From Streptomyces sp. NBC_01478 (GTDB lineage: Bacteria; Actinomycetota; Actinomycetes; Streptomycetales; Streptomycetaceae): DNA of 64,000 bases. Under the pieces are notes generated by a model. The model searched no databases. It saw only the letters and a program-made list of their open reading frames with translations, and was not told the DNA's origin. Position numbers and translations under genes: made by a program. Within the stretch, counting starts at the first letter, position 1. Every line of letters begins with the position of its first letter. Below, piece by piece: positions 1 to 8,629 of the stretch. The stretch spans positions 5,623,501 to 5,687,500 of the forward strand of contig NZ_CP109444.1 in assembly GCF_036227225.1 (NCBI RefSeq), written 5' to 3'.

Positions 1-143
1 TGCGGGCGGACGTGTCGGTGTCGGACGTCCTGCTGGTGATCGCCACGGCGGCGCCTTCGCTGCCGGACGCGGCGCAGCAGGCGGCGGCGTCGGCGCGGTT
101 GCTGGACATCCTGCTGGAGGGATTGCGGTCCCGGCCGGTGTGA
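1..143 (+). CDS. C-terminal end of a probable TetR-family regulator (partial)
   Basis: The window opens inside a reading frame (first full codon at base 3) that runs 46 residues to a TGA at 141-143. The residues (RADVSVSDVLLVIATAAPSL, then an alanine-rich helix and a final LLDILLEGLR) resemble the last helices of TetR-family ligand-binding domains, where such a leucine-rich end is common. The DNA-binding half lies outside the window, so the family call rests only on this tail. The next gene starts about 250 bases downstream. Confidence 0.4.
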   Translation, partial: RADVSVSDVLLVIATAAPSLPDAAQQAAASARLLDILLEGLRSRPV

Positions 144-394
144 GGGGCGGGGCGGGGTCGGGTGGCCCGCACGCGGGTGACTCGAATAGGTGACTGTGGT
201 GCGTGGGGGCTGTGCACCCCGCGCCCCGAGGAGTGCCCCGGAGCGTTCGGGGCATTTTGGACATCGGCGCCAACTCCCGCCCCGCGCCCGACAGTTGAGC
301 CTTCCCCGCCGGGGTGAACGCTAGTACTGCGTTGCGGGAAGTCCCCACGGACGAGTGGATCGTCCGTACGACGGGGTCCTGAACAAAAGCCAAT

Positions 395-2377
395 ATGGCT
401 ACGCTGACCGGTGTTCGGGACCGGTTGGGCAGGCGGCGGGGGCTTTCCGCGATGAGCGTTGACGGGCGTGACGAGTCACTGGGTGACGGTGACCCGGAGG
501 CCGGTGGGCTGACCTCACCACAGGTGCCGAGTCAGGGTGGGCCGAGCGTGGTCCCCCAGGGTGGCGATCCGGGCGAGGGCAGTGTCCCGCCGCAGCGTGA
601 GGGTCGCGACGGCGGTGTCCTGCCGCCGCCGCTGGAGATGCCCCCCGCCGACGCCTCGTTGATCGAGCGGATGCGTGCCGGTGACGACACGGCGTACGAG
701 GAGCTGTACCGGCGCCACGCGGACGCCGTGCGCCGCTACGCCCGTACCTGTTGCCGGGACGGGCACACCGCCGACGATCTCACCGCCGAGGTGTTCGCCC
801 GCATGCTCCAGGCGGTGCGCGGCGGGTCCGGGCCCGAGCACGCCGTACGCGCCTATCTGCTGACCTCCGTGCGACGCGTCGCCGCGAACTGGACGAAGTC
901 GGCGAAGCGGGAGCAACTCGTCGACGACTTCGCGGTGTTCGCCGCGCAGTCCGCGCGCGTGTCCGAAGTGTCCGACGACGACACGATCGATCTCGGCGCC
1001 GACGTCCGGGCCATGCACGTGGCCGAGCAGTCGATGGCCATGCAGGCCTTCCGGTCGCTGCCCGAGCGGTGGCAGGCCGTGCTGTGGCACACCGAGGTCG
1101 AGGACGAGTCGCCGAGCGACGTCGCCACGCTCTTCGGGCTCGACGCCAACGGCACGCGCGTGCTGGCCAGTCGGGCCCGCGAGGGCCTCAAGCAGGCCTA
1201 TCTCCAGGCCCACGTGAGCGCCGCCCTCGCCGACGACGAGGAGTGCGCGCGCTACGCCGACCAGCTCGGCACCTACGCCCGCCGCCGGCTGCGCACGCGT
1301 GCCGAACGGGGGCTGCGCAAGCACCTGGAGGAGTGCGCCAAGTGCCGGCTGGCCGCGCTGCAGATCGAGGAGGTCGCCAGCGGTATCCCGGCGGTCGTCC
1401 CGGTCGCGGTCATCGGCTGGTTCGGCGCCGCCGGGTACGCCAAGGCGGTCGCGCTCATCGCGGGCGGCGCGGGAGCGGGCGCCGCCGGTGCCGCGGGTGC
1501 CGCCGCGGCGGCGGGCGGGAGTTCGTCCGGCAGCGCCGGCGCGGGAGGCGCGGTGGCCTCCGAGGGGCTCGGCGCGCCGGTGAAGGCGGGCATCGCGGCC
1601 GGTGTGGTCGCCGCGGCCACCGCGGCGGCGATCGCCCTCGCGCTGACCGGCGGCACCGACCACCGCACGAAGACGCCCGAGGCGAAACCGGCGCCCTCGT
1701 CCTCCCCCGTCGCCAAGCCCGAGTCACCGACCCCGGTGCCCCCGAAGAAGCAACCCGCCCAGGAGCCCGCGGCGTTGGCGCCCACGCCGACGCCGACGCC
1801 CACGCCCACTCCGACCCCGTCGCCCAAGCCCACGCCCAGATCCAGCCCCGCCCAGAAGGCCACCCCGACCCCGAGGCCGACCCCCACCCCCACACCCACG
1901 CCGCCCCCCAGCCCCACCCCGGCCCCGACTCCCCCGCCCGCGCCGACGGTCTTCCAGGTCAGCGAACTCTCCTACAACGTCAACGGCGACGGCACCGCAC
2001 CGGAGATCCGGCTCGGCGCGAGCAGTTGGGTGTGGCAGCGCTACGGCGTCTCGATCGGCGGCACGCGGTACGCCCACGGGGTGACCGTGCACGGCCGCTC
2101 CTCCGTCACGATCGACCTCAACCGCCCGTGCGTCTCCTACGACGCGACGGTCGGCGTCGACGACATGACGCTCGGGATCGGCAGGGTCTCCTTCTCGGTG
2201 TACGCCGACGGGGTCCGACTGTGGCGGTCCGGGGAGATCGACGGCGGGGACCCGGCGGTGCCCGTCCACGTCGGCCTCTCCGGGCGCACGACCGTACGGC
2301 TCGTGGTCGAACCGCACAGCTCCTTCGACAGCCTGGCGCTGGCGGACTGGGCGGAGTCGAAGTTCACCTGCCGGTAA
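395..2377 (+). CDS. Membrane-tethered ECF sigma factor with zinc-finger and C-terminal NPCBM-like carbohydrate-binding domain (ECF53-like)
   Basis: 660 aa. Residues about 86-167 form sigma region 2 (LIERMRAGDDTAYEELYRRH, then a DDLTAEVFARML segment). Residues about 214-273 form sigma-70 region 4. A zf-HC2-type motif (HLEECAKC) follows, then Ala/Gly-rich hydrophobic stretches, a clear membrane helix near 400-425, a Pro/Thr linker (TPTPTPTP) and a C-terminal domain from about 526 resembling the NPCBM galactose-binding-like module (YGVSIGGTRYAHGVTVHG, VGVDD). This order is known for ECF group 53. Inference: the sigma domain is cytoplasmic and held at the membrane while the outer domain senses a glycan. 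No separate anti-sigma gene lies beside it. An alternative start is the ATG at 452, which has a GGGGG ribosome site. It converges on the AfsR-type gene with a 39-base gap. Confidence 0.85.
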   Translation: MATLTGVRDRLGRRRGLSAMSVDGRDESLGDGDPEAGGLTSPQVPSQGGPSVVPQGGDPGEGSVPPQREGRDGGVLPPPLEMPPADASLIERMRAGDDTAYEELYRRHADAVRRYARTCCRDGHTADDLTAEVFARMLQAVRGGSGPEHAVRAYLLTSVRRVAANWTKSAKREQLVDDFAVFAAQSARVSEVSDDDTIDLGADVRAMHVAEQSMAMQAFRSLPERWQAVLWHTEVEDESPSDVATLFGLDANGTRVLASRAREGLKQAYLQAHVSAALADDEECARYADQLGTYARRRLRTRAERGLRKHLEECAKCRLAALQIEEVASGIPAVVPVAVIGWFGAAGYAKAVALIAGGAGAGAAGAAGAAAAAGGSSSGSAGAGGAVASEGLGAPVKAGIAAGVVAAATAAAIALALTGGTDHRTKTPEAKPAPSSSPVAKPESPTPVPPKKQPAQEPAALAPTPTPTPTPTPTPSPKPTPRSSPAQKATPTPRPTPTPTPTPPPSPTPAPTPPPAPTVFQVSELSYNVNGDGTAPEIRLGASSWVWQRYGVSIGGTRYAHGVTVHGRSSVTIDLNRPCVSYDATVGVDDMTLGIGRVSFSVYADGVRLWRSGEIDGGDPAVPVHVGLSGRTTVRLVVEPHSSFDSLALADWAESKFTCR

Positions 2378-2416
2378 GGGTGTTCGCCTGTCGGTGGGAG
2401 CGTTCGGTAGGGGCGT

Positions 2417-5400
2417 TCACCCGTCGGTCGGGCCGGGCAGCTCGGCCAGCACCTCGTCCATGGTGAGGGTCTCCCCGCGGGCGCGTTCGGCGGCGTAGCG
2501 CTCGGCTCCCAGGTCGGCGCGGGCCGTGGTCTCGGTGCGCTCGACGCGGGCGCGCTCCGGCATGGGGCGCGGATGGTCGCCGCGCCAGCGGTCTCCGGCG
2601 GCCAACAGGCGTACCGCGCGCGGCAGTTCGCCGAGCTCGGCGGAGAGCAGCGCCGTCTGGTCGACCAGGGCCCCGATCAGCGCGTCGGCGCAGCTCTGCT
2701 CCACGGCCTCGCGCAGGGTGGCCGTCATCATCACCAGCCCGGGGCCGGGACCGGACTCGGCGGCCGTGACCAGGGCGGCGACCGCGTTCAGGCCGGCCCT
2801 GAACTGCGGTGGGGGCGTGCCCTTCTCGCTCTCCGCCCGGGCCCGGTCGCTCAACTCCCGCGCGCGCGGGATCTCCCCGTCCTCCAGGGTGATGTGCGCG
2901 CGCAGCATCAGGACGAACGCGCGGGCGTCCGGTACACCGTGCCGCTCGGCCTCCTCGGTCGCCTCGTCCAGGCCCGCCAGCGCGCTGTCGCGGTCGCCCG
3001 CGCGGAAGGCGAGTTCGGCGAGGCGGGCGATGAGGAACGGGGTCTCGGTGTAGGCGCCGACCTCGTAGGCGAGCTCCAGGGCCTCCTCGTAGGCCGACTT
3101 CGCCTCCTCGAAGCGGCCGCGGACCATGGCGGCCTCGCCGACCGCGCTGGAGACCTGGGCGCGCAGCCAGCGGTCGCCGACGCGTCCGCAGAGCACCTTC
3201 AGCATCTTCAGGTCCTCGTCGATGCCCGCCATGCCGCCCGGTGAGTCGACGAGCAGGTGCGTCCGGAACATCAGCAGGACCGCGTTCTCCCAGTCGCCGC
3301 CGTGGGCACGGACGTTGACGACCGCCGTCTCCATGGCGGGCCGGATGTCCATCGTCTCGGTGAGGAAGTAGGCGGTGAGCGGCCAGATGAGCCCGGGCAT
3401 CCGGGCCGCCTGCGGGCCGCCGACGGCGAAGTGGCCCTGGATCAGCCTCATGTACTGCCACATGCGCTCGTCCCGCAGACCGTCCTCCGTCCGGCCCAGG
3501 AGCTCGGACTCGGCCCTGAGGAAGAGGTTCAGCAGCCGCAGGTCCATCCGCCGGCCGTGCAGGGGGTGGCGGGCATCCGCCTCCGGGTCGGCGACGTAGA
3601 CCTCGTACGGGTCCTGGGCGGACCCCTCCGGTGTGGCCAGGGCGAGGACGCGGATCACCCATTCCGCGCCCTCGGTGCGGTAGTTGCGCAGCCACCAGAA
3701 CCAGCCGACGGCGAGGACCAGGGCGCTCGCCTCCGCCTCGTCGCGTGCGGCGACGGAGCGGGCGAGGGCTGCCCGGATGTTGTCCAGCTCGGTCTCCAGG
3801 CGGGCTATCCACGGGAGTTGGTCGCCGGAGCGGAGCAGTGGCTCGGCCTCCTCGAGGAGGGCGCGCGCCCAGGCGCCGTGCCGGCGCTCGGCCTCGGCGC
3901 GCAGCCCGGGGGTCTCGGCGGCGCGCTCGACGGCGTACTCGTGGATGGTCTCCAGCATGCGGTAGCGCATGCCGCCGTCGGCCTCTCCCGGGGTGGCCAC
4001 GATCAGGGACTTGTCGACCAGGGAGCCGATGAGATGGGCCGCGGGGCCGGTGCACACGGCCTCCGCCGCCGCGAGGTCCCAGCCGCCGGCGAACACGGAG
4101 ACCTCGCGCAGCACCGTGCGCTCCGGCTCGTCGAGCAGCTCCCAGGACCAGTCGACGACGGCCCGCAGGGTCTGCTGGCGGGGCAGGACCGTGCGGCTCC
4201 CGGTGGTGAGGAGGCGGAAGCGGTCGTCGAGGCGGTCGGCGATCTGGCGCGGGGTGAGCAACCGGAGCCGGGCGGCGGCCAGTTCGATGGCCAGGGGCAG
4301 GCCGTCGAGGCGTCGGCAGATCTCCGCGACCGCCTCCGTGTCCTGGAGCACGGTCTCCGCGTCGGGGCGGACGGCGGCGGCGCGCTCCGTGAAGAGGCGG
4401 TGCGCCTGGTCGGGGACGAGGGGCTCGACGGGGCGCACCGACTCGCCGGGGACGCCCAGGGGTTCGCGGCTGGTGGCGAGGATCGTGAGCCCCGGGCAGC
4501 GGGTCAGGAGGGTTTCGGCGAGGTCGGCCACCGCGCCGATGACATGTTCGCAGTTGTCAAGGATCAGGAGTCGGCCGCGCGAGGCGCAGTACTCCACCAG
4601 CAGGGCGACCGGGTCGTCCTGCGTGGTCATCAACTCGGTGGTCAGCAGGGCGGTCTCGCGCAGACCGAGGGCACTGACCACCGCGCCCGGCACCGCCTCC
4701 GGCCGGTCGAGCCGGGCCAGCTCGACCAGCCACGCCTGCGGGAGCCCGGCGGCGGCTTCCTCGGCGAGACGGGTCTTTCCGGAGCCGCCCGGTCCGGTGA
4801 GCGTGACGAGGCGGGCCCTGTGCAATTCGGAACGGATGGCGGCGATCTCGGGTTCCCGGCCCACGAAGGAGGTAAGCCGTGGACGCAGGTTGCCGTCGCG
4901 TCCGGGCCGCCCGGGGGCGGCGGGCGCCGCGCTCGCCGGTGCCGACGGCGTGAGCAACTCGCCGTGCAGCGCCCGGAGTTCGGGCCCCGGGTCGGTACCG
5001 AGCCCCTCGGCCAGCGCACGCCGGGCCGTCTCGTACGCGGCGAGGGCGTCCGCCCCGCGGCCACAGGCGCGCAGAGCACGGATGAGGAGGGCGTGCAGCG
5101 GCTCGTCGTAGGGATGCGCCGCGGTCAGTTCCTTCAGTTCCGGTACGGCGTCGGCGGCGCGGCCGAGCAGGAGGTCGGCCTCGACCCGCGTGCGGGTGGC
5201 CTCCTGGCGCAGGGCGTCCGGACGGGCCGCGGCGGACCTGTCCGGGAGGTCGGCGAGGGCGGGCCCGCGCCACAGGGCGAGCGCCTCGCCGAGTTCGCGG
5301 GCGGCGGCGGTCGCGTCGCCCCGGTCCAGGGCGGCCGTCCCCTGGCGCACCAGCCGCTCGAAGACGAACAGGTCCACGTCGTCCCGGGTCGCCGCGAGCC

Positions 5401-5659
5401 GGTAGCCGCCGGGCTCGGAGACGATCGCGTCCTTGCCGAGGGTGCGGCGGAGGCGGCCGATCAGGGCCTGGAGGGCGGCCGGGGCGTCCTGGGGAGGCTC
5501 CTCCGTCCACACCTCGTCGATCAGGGTGCCGAAGGGGACGACCCGCCCCGGGTGCAGCGCGAGCGCGGCGAGCAGCGCGCGCAGCCGCGCACCGCCGAGG
5601 GGCACATCGGTGCCCTGTTCGTCCTCCGCCCGGGTGCTGCCCAGGATTCTGTACCGCAC
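2417..5659 (-). CDS. AfsR/SARP-type transcriptional regulator with NB-ARC ATPase and TPR region
   Basis: 1080 aa from the GTG at 5659. Residues 1-90 form the OmpR-like winged-helix DNA-binding domain (VRYRILGSTRAED, then LGGARLRALLAALALHPG). About 95-235 is the BTAD domain. An NB-ARC/STAND ATPase follows from about 265 with Walker A GPGGSGKT at 289-296 and a Walker-B-like LLILDNCEHV. The long helical C-terminal part is TPR-like. The open frame extends to 5755, but homology begins at VRYRILG, which supports the GTG. Family knowledge: AfsR-like proteins activate secondary-metabolism genes in Streptomyces. The target here is unknown. The asparagine-synthetase-like gene upstream on the same strand is the obvious candidate neighbour. 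Confidence 0.88.
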   Translation of the reverse strand: MRYRILGSTRAEDEQGTDVPLGGARLRALLAALALHPGRVVPFGTLIDEVWTEEPPQDAPAALQALIGRLRRTLGKDAIVSEPGGYRLAATRDDVDLFVFERLVRQGTAALDRGDATAAARELGEALALWRGPALADLPDRSAAARPDALRQEATRTRVEADLLLGRAADAVPELKELTAAHPYDEPLHALLIRALRACGRGADALAAYETARRALAEGLGTDPGPELRALHGELLTPSAPASAAPAAPGRPGRDGNLRPRLTSFVGREPEIAAIRSELHRARLVTLTGPGGSGKTRLAEEAAAGLPQAWLVELARLDRPEAVPGAVVSALGLRETALLTTELMTTQDDPVALLVEYCASRGRLLILDNCEHVIGAVADLAETLLTRCPGLTILATSREPLGVPGESVRPVEPLVPDQAHRLFTERAAAVRPDAETVLQDTEAVAEICRRLDGLPLAIELAAARLRLLTPRQIADRLDDRFRLLTTGSRTVLPRQQTLRAVVDWSWELLDEPERTVLREVSVFAGGWDLAAAEAVCTGPAAHLIGSLVDKSLIVATPGEADGGMRYRMLETIHEYAVERAAETPGLRAEAERRHGAWARALLEEAEPLLRSGDQLPWIARLETELDNIRAALARSVAARDEAEASALVLAVGWFWWLRNYRTEGAEWVIRVLALATPEGSAQDPYEVYVADPEADARHPLHGRRMDLRLLNLFLRAESELLGRTEDGLRDERMWQYMRLIQGHFAVGGPQAARMPGLIWPLTAYFLTETMDIRPAMETAVVNVRAHGGDWENAVLLMFRTHLLVDSPGGMAGIDEDLKMLKVLCGRVGDRWLRAQVSSAVGEAAMVRGRFEEAKSAYEEALELAYEVGAYTETPFLIARLAELAFRAGDRDSALAGLDEATEEAERHGVPDARAFVLMLRAHITLEDGEIPRARELSDRARAESEKGTPPPQFRAGLNAVAALVTAAESGPGPGLVMMTATLREAVEQSCADALIGALVDQTALLSAELGELPRAVRLLAAGDRWRGDHPRPMPERARVERTETTARADLGAERYAAERARGETLTMDEVLAELPGPTDG

Positions 5660-5803
5660 CGGATCATTGTCGCCGGGCGGGCGGCACGAGGTCACGGCGT
5701 TTGGCGGTGGGGCGGGCACGCGGGGCGGTTTGTGCCGGTGTGCCGACCGGACCAAGTGCCGGTGACCTTCCTGGACGGGCAGAACACCGCGCGCTGCAGG
5801 CGC

Positions 5804-5897
5804 CCCCGCTCATCCCCCGAAGCCACTCCCGCTGATCCCCGGAGATCACTTCCGCTCATCCCCCGGAGGCCACCCCCGCTCACCCGCCGGAGGCCAA
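5804..5897. repeat. Tandem repeat, four degenerate copies of about 23-24 bp
   Basis: The core CCGCTCATCCCCCGGAGGCC recurs with changes, with CCGCT starting at 5806, 5829, 5852 and 5876. The last copy includes the stop codon of the asparagine-synthetase-like gene. The block lies between that gene and the AfsR-type gene. Confidence 0.65.
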
Positions 5898-7958
5898 CGC
5901 CCCCCGCTGCGGCCTGATCCCCTCGGGGACCGCACGCGCGCGTGCGGGTGTCCCCGTCCAGCAGGTCCCCCGGCGGGCGAGCAGCCGGCCCAGCCACAGC
6001 TCCAGGGAGACCAGGTCCGCGAGGCCGTCCAGGGGCAGCGGCTCACCCTGGGCCGCCGCGCGCAGCGCCTTGCGGACGACCCGGGCCTCCACCAGACCCG
6101 CCTGCGCGAGCAGAGGCGTGGCGAAGAGGTCCATCAGGGAGTCCGCGGACACCCGGAGGCCCTTGCGGGCCGCGGCCGTCGCCGACGCCTGGGAGGGGGC
6201 GCCCCAGCCGGGCGGGAGGTCGCCGACGCCGGCGCCCTCCAGGACCGTGCGCAGGATCTCCGCACGGGCGCCCGGGCGCACCCGTAGCGCCTCGGGAAGG
6301 GACCGGCAGGCGCGGACCACCTGGTTGTCGAGGAAGGGGGTGTGCAGGCGCTGGGAGCGGATCTCGGCGGCCTGTTCCAGGATGCGGAGGTCCGAGGCGT
6401 GGCGGGCGAGGGCCGCACGCGCGCGGAAGTCGCCGGGGCGCTGGCCCGGGCCGCTGCCCTGACGGCTGGGCGCGCCTTGCAGGCGAACCGATACTTCAGC
6501 CAGGGCCTCACCGGTCAGCCAACGGGCCGCGGGCCCCGGTCTCGCCCAGGTGAGCGCGGCGAGGGAGGCCCCGACGGCGCCCCCCGGCTCGTCGAAGCGC
6601 TTCTGTAGAAGTCGATCGGCAAGGACTTCGAGTCCGGCGCCGTAGGGCGTACGGGCGAGGCGCCGGGCCGCGCCGTACACGCGCCCGGGGACCATCACCG
6701 AGCCGTCCGCCTTCGCCAACGCGGCCACCGGGCGCACCAGATGACGTCGTTTGCGGTCCATCAGGAGGTCGGCGAGACGGGCCGGGTGCGCGTCCAGGAC
6801 CTGTCGGGCGCCGTACCCGGTGAAGTGGTCGGCGCTGCCGGCCGCGAGCCGCGCGCGGTGGCGGGCCGCGGTGATCAGGGAGGGGCCGGGTTCGTCGGTG
6901 AGGGGGCCGTCGAGTTCGGCGTACGGGAGGACGTCCTCGCCTCCGGTCACCACCACGTGGTGCAGACGGGGGTTGGCCGCCAGCGTGCCCGCGCGCTCCA
7001 CCTCGGACTCGCGGCCGGGGACGGCGAGATCGTTGAACGTGACGGCGAGGAGCCGCTCGCCCGCGCCGGTGCCGTGCCCCAGGACCGTGCCCGGAGCCCC
7101 CGGCAGCCCGGCGGCGAGCAAGGCCAACGTCCCGGAGGCGGGCCCCCCGGAGAGGTCCGCCCCGATCCCGGGAACCGGCATCCCGCGCGCGGCACGCCGT
7201 TCGGCGGGCCCCATGCCGGGCACCGGCCCGGGGTCGATGTCGGGAACATGCCGGGGCGCGGACAGCCGCGCGCGCACGGCGTCCACGAGGGCGTCCCGTA
7301 CGGCGTCCACCGCGCTGTCCGGGTCGACGGCCGCCGCCGCGACCGCGAGGGAGGCGACCGGCTCGTACCCGGCGATCTCGCGCGCCCCGGCGCGCAGCAC
7401 CAGCGCATGCCCCGGCGGAATGCGCCGTACGCCCTCGTACGGCGTCGAGTCGTGCAGCGCGGCCGGCACGTCCGGGGCGGCGAGGAGCGCGGCGAGGTGC
7501 CCGAAGTCGAGGTTGGCCTCGATGAGGTCGGCGAGCGGGAGCGCGGCCGTGGAGTACGCCGTACCGCCGGCCCAGGGGGTGTAGAACACCGGCTTGGCGC
7601 CCGCGAGATCGCCGCAGACCATGGTGCGGCGGTTGACCTTGACGACTGCCGTGTAACTGCCGGACCAGGCCGTCAGATGCCGAAGTGCCCCTCCGCGCGC
7701 GGAGAACAGGCTCAGGCGCAGTTCCTCGTCCGTGGCACCGCACGTACCGAGGACCGCGATACGTGTCGCCGCGTCGACCTTCACGACCCGTACCTCGTCG
7801 GGCCGCCAGTCGCCGACCGCCCACAGCGGATCCGGGTCTCCCCACAGGAGTTGGGACCCCACCGGGTGCACCGTCTCACCGTCGAGTCCGGTCGCCCCCG
7901 CGGAACCGATCGCGGCGGCTCCAGCGGCGGTACTGCTCCATCCCACCAACCACCGCAT
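5880..7958 (-). CDS. Asparagine-synthetase-like amide/macrolactam synthetase (orphan)
   Basis: 692 aa from the ATG at 7958 (MRWLVGWSSTAAG). The N-terminal half has a class II glutamine-amidotransferase-like fold (GDLAGAKPVFYTPWAGG, then PYEGVRRIPPGHALVL), but residue 2 is Arg rather than the catalytic Cys, so no glutaminase activity is expected. The C-terminal half is asparagine-synthetase-like, with a diverged ATP-pyrophosphatase loop LSGGPASGT at about 269-277 in place of SGGLDS. This arrangement is also seen in lasso-peptide cyclases and related Streptomyces proteins of unknown function. No lasso precursor, leader peptidase or RRE protein is visible beside it. It is divergent from the sporulation-associated gene across a 671-base gap. 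Acyl-adenylate-driven amide formation is plausible, and the substrate is unknown. Confidence 0.75.
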   Translation of the reverse strand: MRWLVGWSSTAAGAAAIGSAGATGLDGETVHPVGSQLLWGDPDPLWAVGDWRPDEVRVVKVDAATRIAVLGTCGATDEELRLSLFSARGGALRHLTAWSGSYTAVVKVNRRTMVCGDLAGAKPVFYTPWAGGTAYSTAALPLADLIEANLDFGHLAALLAAPDVPAALHDSTPYEGVRRIPPGHALVLRAGAREIAGYEPVASLAVAAAAVDPDSAVDAVRDALVDAVRARLSAPRHVPDIDPGPVPGMGPAERRAARGMPVPGIGADLSGGPASGTLALLAAGLPGAPGTVLGHGTGAGERLLAVTFNDLAVPGRESEVERAGTLAANPRLHHVVVTGGEDVLPYAELDGPLTDEPGPSLITAARHRARLAAGSADHFTGYGARQVLDAHPARLADLLMDRKRRHLVRPVAALAKADGSVMVPGRVYGAARRLARTPYGAGLEVLADRLLQKRFDEPGGAVGASLAALTWARPGPAARWLTGEALAEVSVRLQGAPSRQGSGPGQRPGDFRARAALARHASDLRILEQAAEIRSQRLHTPFLDNQVVRACRSLPEALRVRPGARAEILRTVLEGAGVGDLPPGWGAPSQASATAAARKGLRVSADSLMDLFATPLLAQAGLVEARVVRKALRAAAQGEPLPLDGLADLVSLELWLGRLLARRGTCWTGTPARARAVPEGIRPQRGALASGG

Positions 7959-8629
7959 CGACGCCTCCACAGGCTGTGGACAACCAGTGCACCGCACGAA
8001 CTGGGCACCATGCTGCCATGAAGGACGCCTTCCGGAGGGCCGGAGAAGCCGCTTGAGATCGCGTGAAGACGCCCTGGACGAGGGACAACCGGACAAGGAA
8101 GACCCTACGTCCGCGACGCGAATGCGCCCCCGATACGCTCCCCCAAAACACCTAACGCGCCCTCAACTCCCGTGGTAGGAGCGGTATTCGGCGCCGAGAG
8201 TCAGGGTCGATTTTCGGCCAAATCGGCGCGACGAGGACAGGCTCGCGCACGCTCCGTACACGCCTTGCGCACCGCTTCGCACCGCGCACAGTCCGGGAGG
8301 CGGAGTACGCCTCCCGGACCGGTCCGCCGCCCGCGGGGATGTAGGCGGCGGTGTCCCCCAGCCCACTGGATCCAGTACAGCGGGCCGACCCACGCACGAT
8401 CCATGGAACCGCTCCCCCGATGGCCGGAGAAGAGCGCACACACAGGCGCACGGCCACACGACGGGGGCACGTCGCAACCCTGCGTGCAAACCCCGCACTC
8501 GCGTACGGACCACAATCCCGCCAACCGGAACAATGCCCCTTAACGCTTGGGATGCGGCGAACTACGCTGGGTTTACGAATGCCGCATGGTTATGCCAGCG
8601 CGGCAGCCGTCTGTGTCGAGGGGTGGCGC
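7959..8629. other. Divergent intergenic region upstream of the sporulation-associated gene
   Basis: 671 bases with no convincing coding frame. Short frames here have no recognisable products. The right end holds a plausible promoter (8540-8568). No lasso-type precursor peptide was recognised in either strand. Confidence 0.5.
8540..8568 (+). promoter_or_regulatory. Candidate promoter of the sporulation-associated HTH/TPR gene
   Basis: TTAACG at 8540-8545 and TACGCT at 8563-8568 are separated by 17 bases, about 60 bases before the ATG at 8630. The spacing fits a HrdB-type promoter. The boxes are imperfect and untested. Confidence 0.35.

Noticed and set aside
3257..5917. Long open frame (886 codons) on the plus strand
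   Set aside because: It runs opposite the AfsR-type gene in very high G+C sequence. Its translation has no domain and low-complexity composition, while the minus-strand frame has clear domains.
7959..8629. Lasso peptide precursor next to the asparagine-synthetase-like gene
   Set aside because: No short frame with a leader and a core starting in Gly, Ala or Ser with a Glu/Asp at 7-9 could be recognised, and B1/B2 partners are missing.
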